Source: Deltaproteobacteria bacterium (GTDB lineage Bacteria > Desulfobacterota > Syntrophia > Syntrophales > UBA2210). Taken from it: a stretch of 13,134 nucleotides of DNA. The DNA lies in contig JAUVXT010000040.1 in the NCBI GenBank assembly GCA_030603465.1, positions 1-13,134 on the forward strand, given 5' to 3'. The notes under the pieces were generated by a model. That model made no database searches. It saw only the letters and a list, made by a program, of their open reading frames with translations, and had not been told where the DNA came from. Below, piece after piece: positions 12,690-13,134 of this stretch (the first letter of the stretch is position 1; every line of letters begins with the position of its first letter). Position numbers and translations under genes: made by a program.

Positions 12690-13134
12690 CGGGTAAATCT
12701 CCCTTAACAGGTTGACGGCAGCGAAATATACAGTCGTCTTTGTTCAATCGATAGACTCCCGATGTCTGTGACCCTTGCCGGATAAGCTTAAATAGCATTT
12801 CCCTGAACCGGGTCAGGTCGGCATCGGTACCCAATTGATTAATACGAATCAACAGCGGCAATTTAAAATTAATATAGATAAAGCATTGATCCAGCTCGCT
12901 CAACGGAAATGACAATTGGTTCTGATAATCAATATAATCTATGGTCCGAAAATGGGGCGTCAGGAGACTGACTCCATTTTCATCGTTAAAATCACCAATC
13001 AGTTGCTCGTGGTAAAGCTGGGCCTGGCCGGCAATACTTGAATTTGACAGCGCCAGATTGATATCTTGAACTAGTTCATTCAGAAAATGTCGGGAGTGAT
13101 TGATTATTACCAGGTATCCGTCCGGGGTTAAAAT
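12679..13134 (-). CDS. Partial gene, 3' end only: probable SAM-dependent methyltransferase
   Basis: Reading the minus strand from the right edge gives 151 codons without a stop, ending at TAA (12679-12681). The gene therefore enters from outside the window and only its C-terminal part is seen; an internal ATG at 12915 is not the true start. The segment opens with LTPDGYLVIINHSRHF, which resembles the late beta-strand/loop (the LxPGGxLVI pattern) of class I S-adenosylmethionine methyltransferases, and continues with an HFRTIDYIDY-QLSFPL stretch, as often follows in such enzymes. The SAM-binding motifs would lie outside the window, so the assignment is tentative. Its 3' end overlaps the Nudix gene by 11 bases, so the two form one minus-strand operon. 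Confidence 0.5.
   Translation of the reverse strand: MLTPDGYLVIINHSRHFLNELVQDINLALSNSSIAGQAQLYHEQLIGDFNDENGVSLLTPHFRTIDYIDYQNQLSFPLSELDQCFIYINFKLPLLIRINQLGTDADLTRFREMLFKLIRQGSQTSGVYRLNKDDCIFRCRQPVKGDLPDVS

Overview
The window looks like a chromosomal segment of an anaerobic Gram-negative bacterium, most likely a syntrophic or fermentative deltaproteobacterium (Desulfobacterota, Syntrophales-like). The grounds are LpxL/PlsC-type acyltransferases, an NtrC-family sigma54 regulatory system and a dense cluster of iron-sulfur/flavin electron-transfer genes. The taxonomic call is inference from gene content; no phylogenetic marker is present.

Layout. (1) Positions 31-1699, minus strand: plsC-type 1-acylglycerol-3-phosphate acyltransferase (TTG start) followed by an LpxL/HtrB-type acyltransferase. 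(2) 1700-1966: divergent intergenic region ending in a near-consensus sigma70 promoter. (3) 1967-4460, plus strand: soluble sensor histidine kinase and NtrC-type response regulator. (4) 4461-4741: control region with a hairpin, a dyad that could be an enhancer site, and a clear -24/-12 sigma54 promoter. (5) 4742-10144: tightly packed five-gene operon made of a small duplicated Cys-rich protein, a NuoE/HydC-like subunit with a zinc-ribbon tail, a NuoF/HydB-like subunit with extra clusters at both ends, a NuoG-N-terminus/HoxU-like Fe-S subunit, and an FMN-binding glutamate-synthase-like protein. (6) 10145-10538: intergenic region with a perfect hairpin and a second copy of the sigma70 promoter. 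(7) 10539-11672: a winged-helix-like/4Fe-4S protein. (8) 11682-13134, minus strand: a Nudix hydrolase with a C-terminal RsbRD-like domain, overlapped by the 3' end of a gene running off the right edge (probably a methyltransferase).

How it fits together. The four large operon proteins look like the NADH-oxidising core of trimeric bifurcating hydrogenases (HydABC, the Bfu family), with the hydrogenase domain absent and a glutamate-synthase-type flavoprotein encoded where the catalytic subunit would be. The working hypothesis is a soluble NAD(H)/ferredoxin-linked, possibly electron-bifurcating, oxidoreductase with an unidentified amino-acid or 2-oxo-acid-like substrate. The adjacent two-component system is of the sigma54-activating class and the operon has a sigma54 promoter. 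The two-component pair and the downstream Fe-S protein, which bracket the operon, share a duplicated sigma70 promoter of about 65 bp, suggesting that they are expressed together and belong to one regulatory unit.
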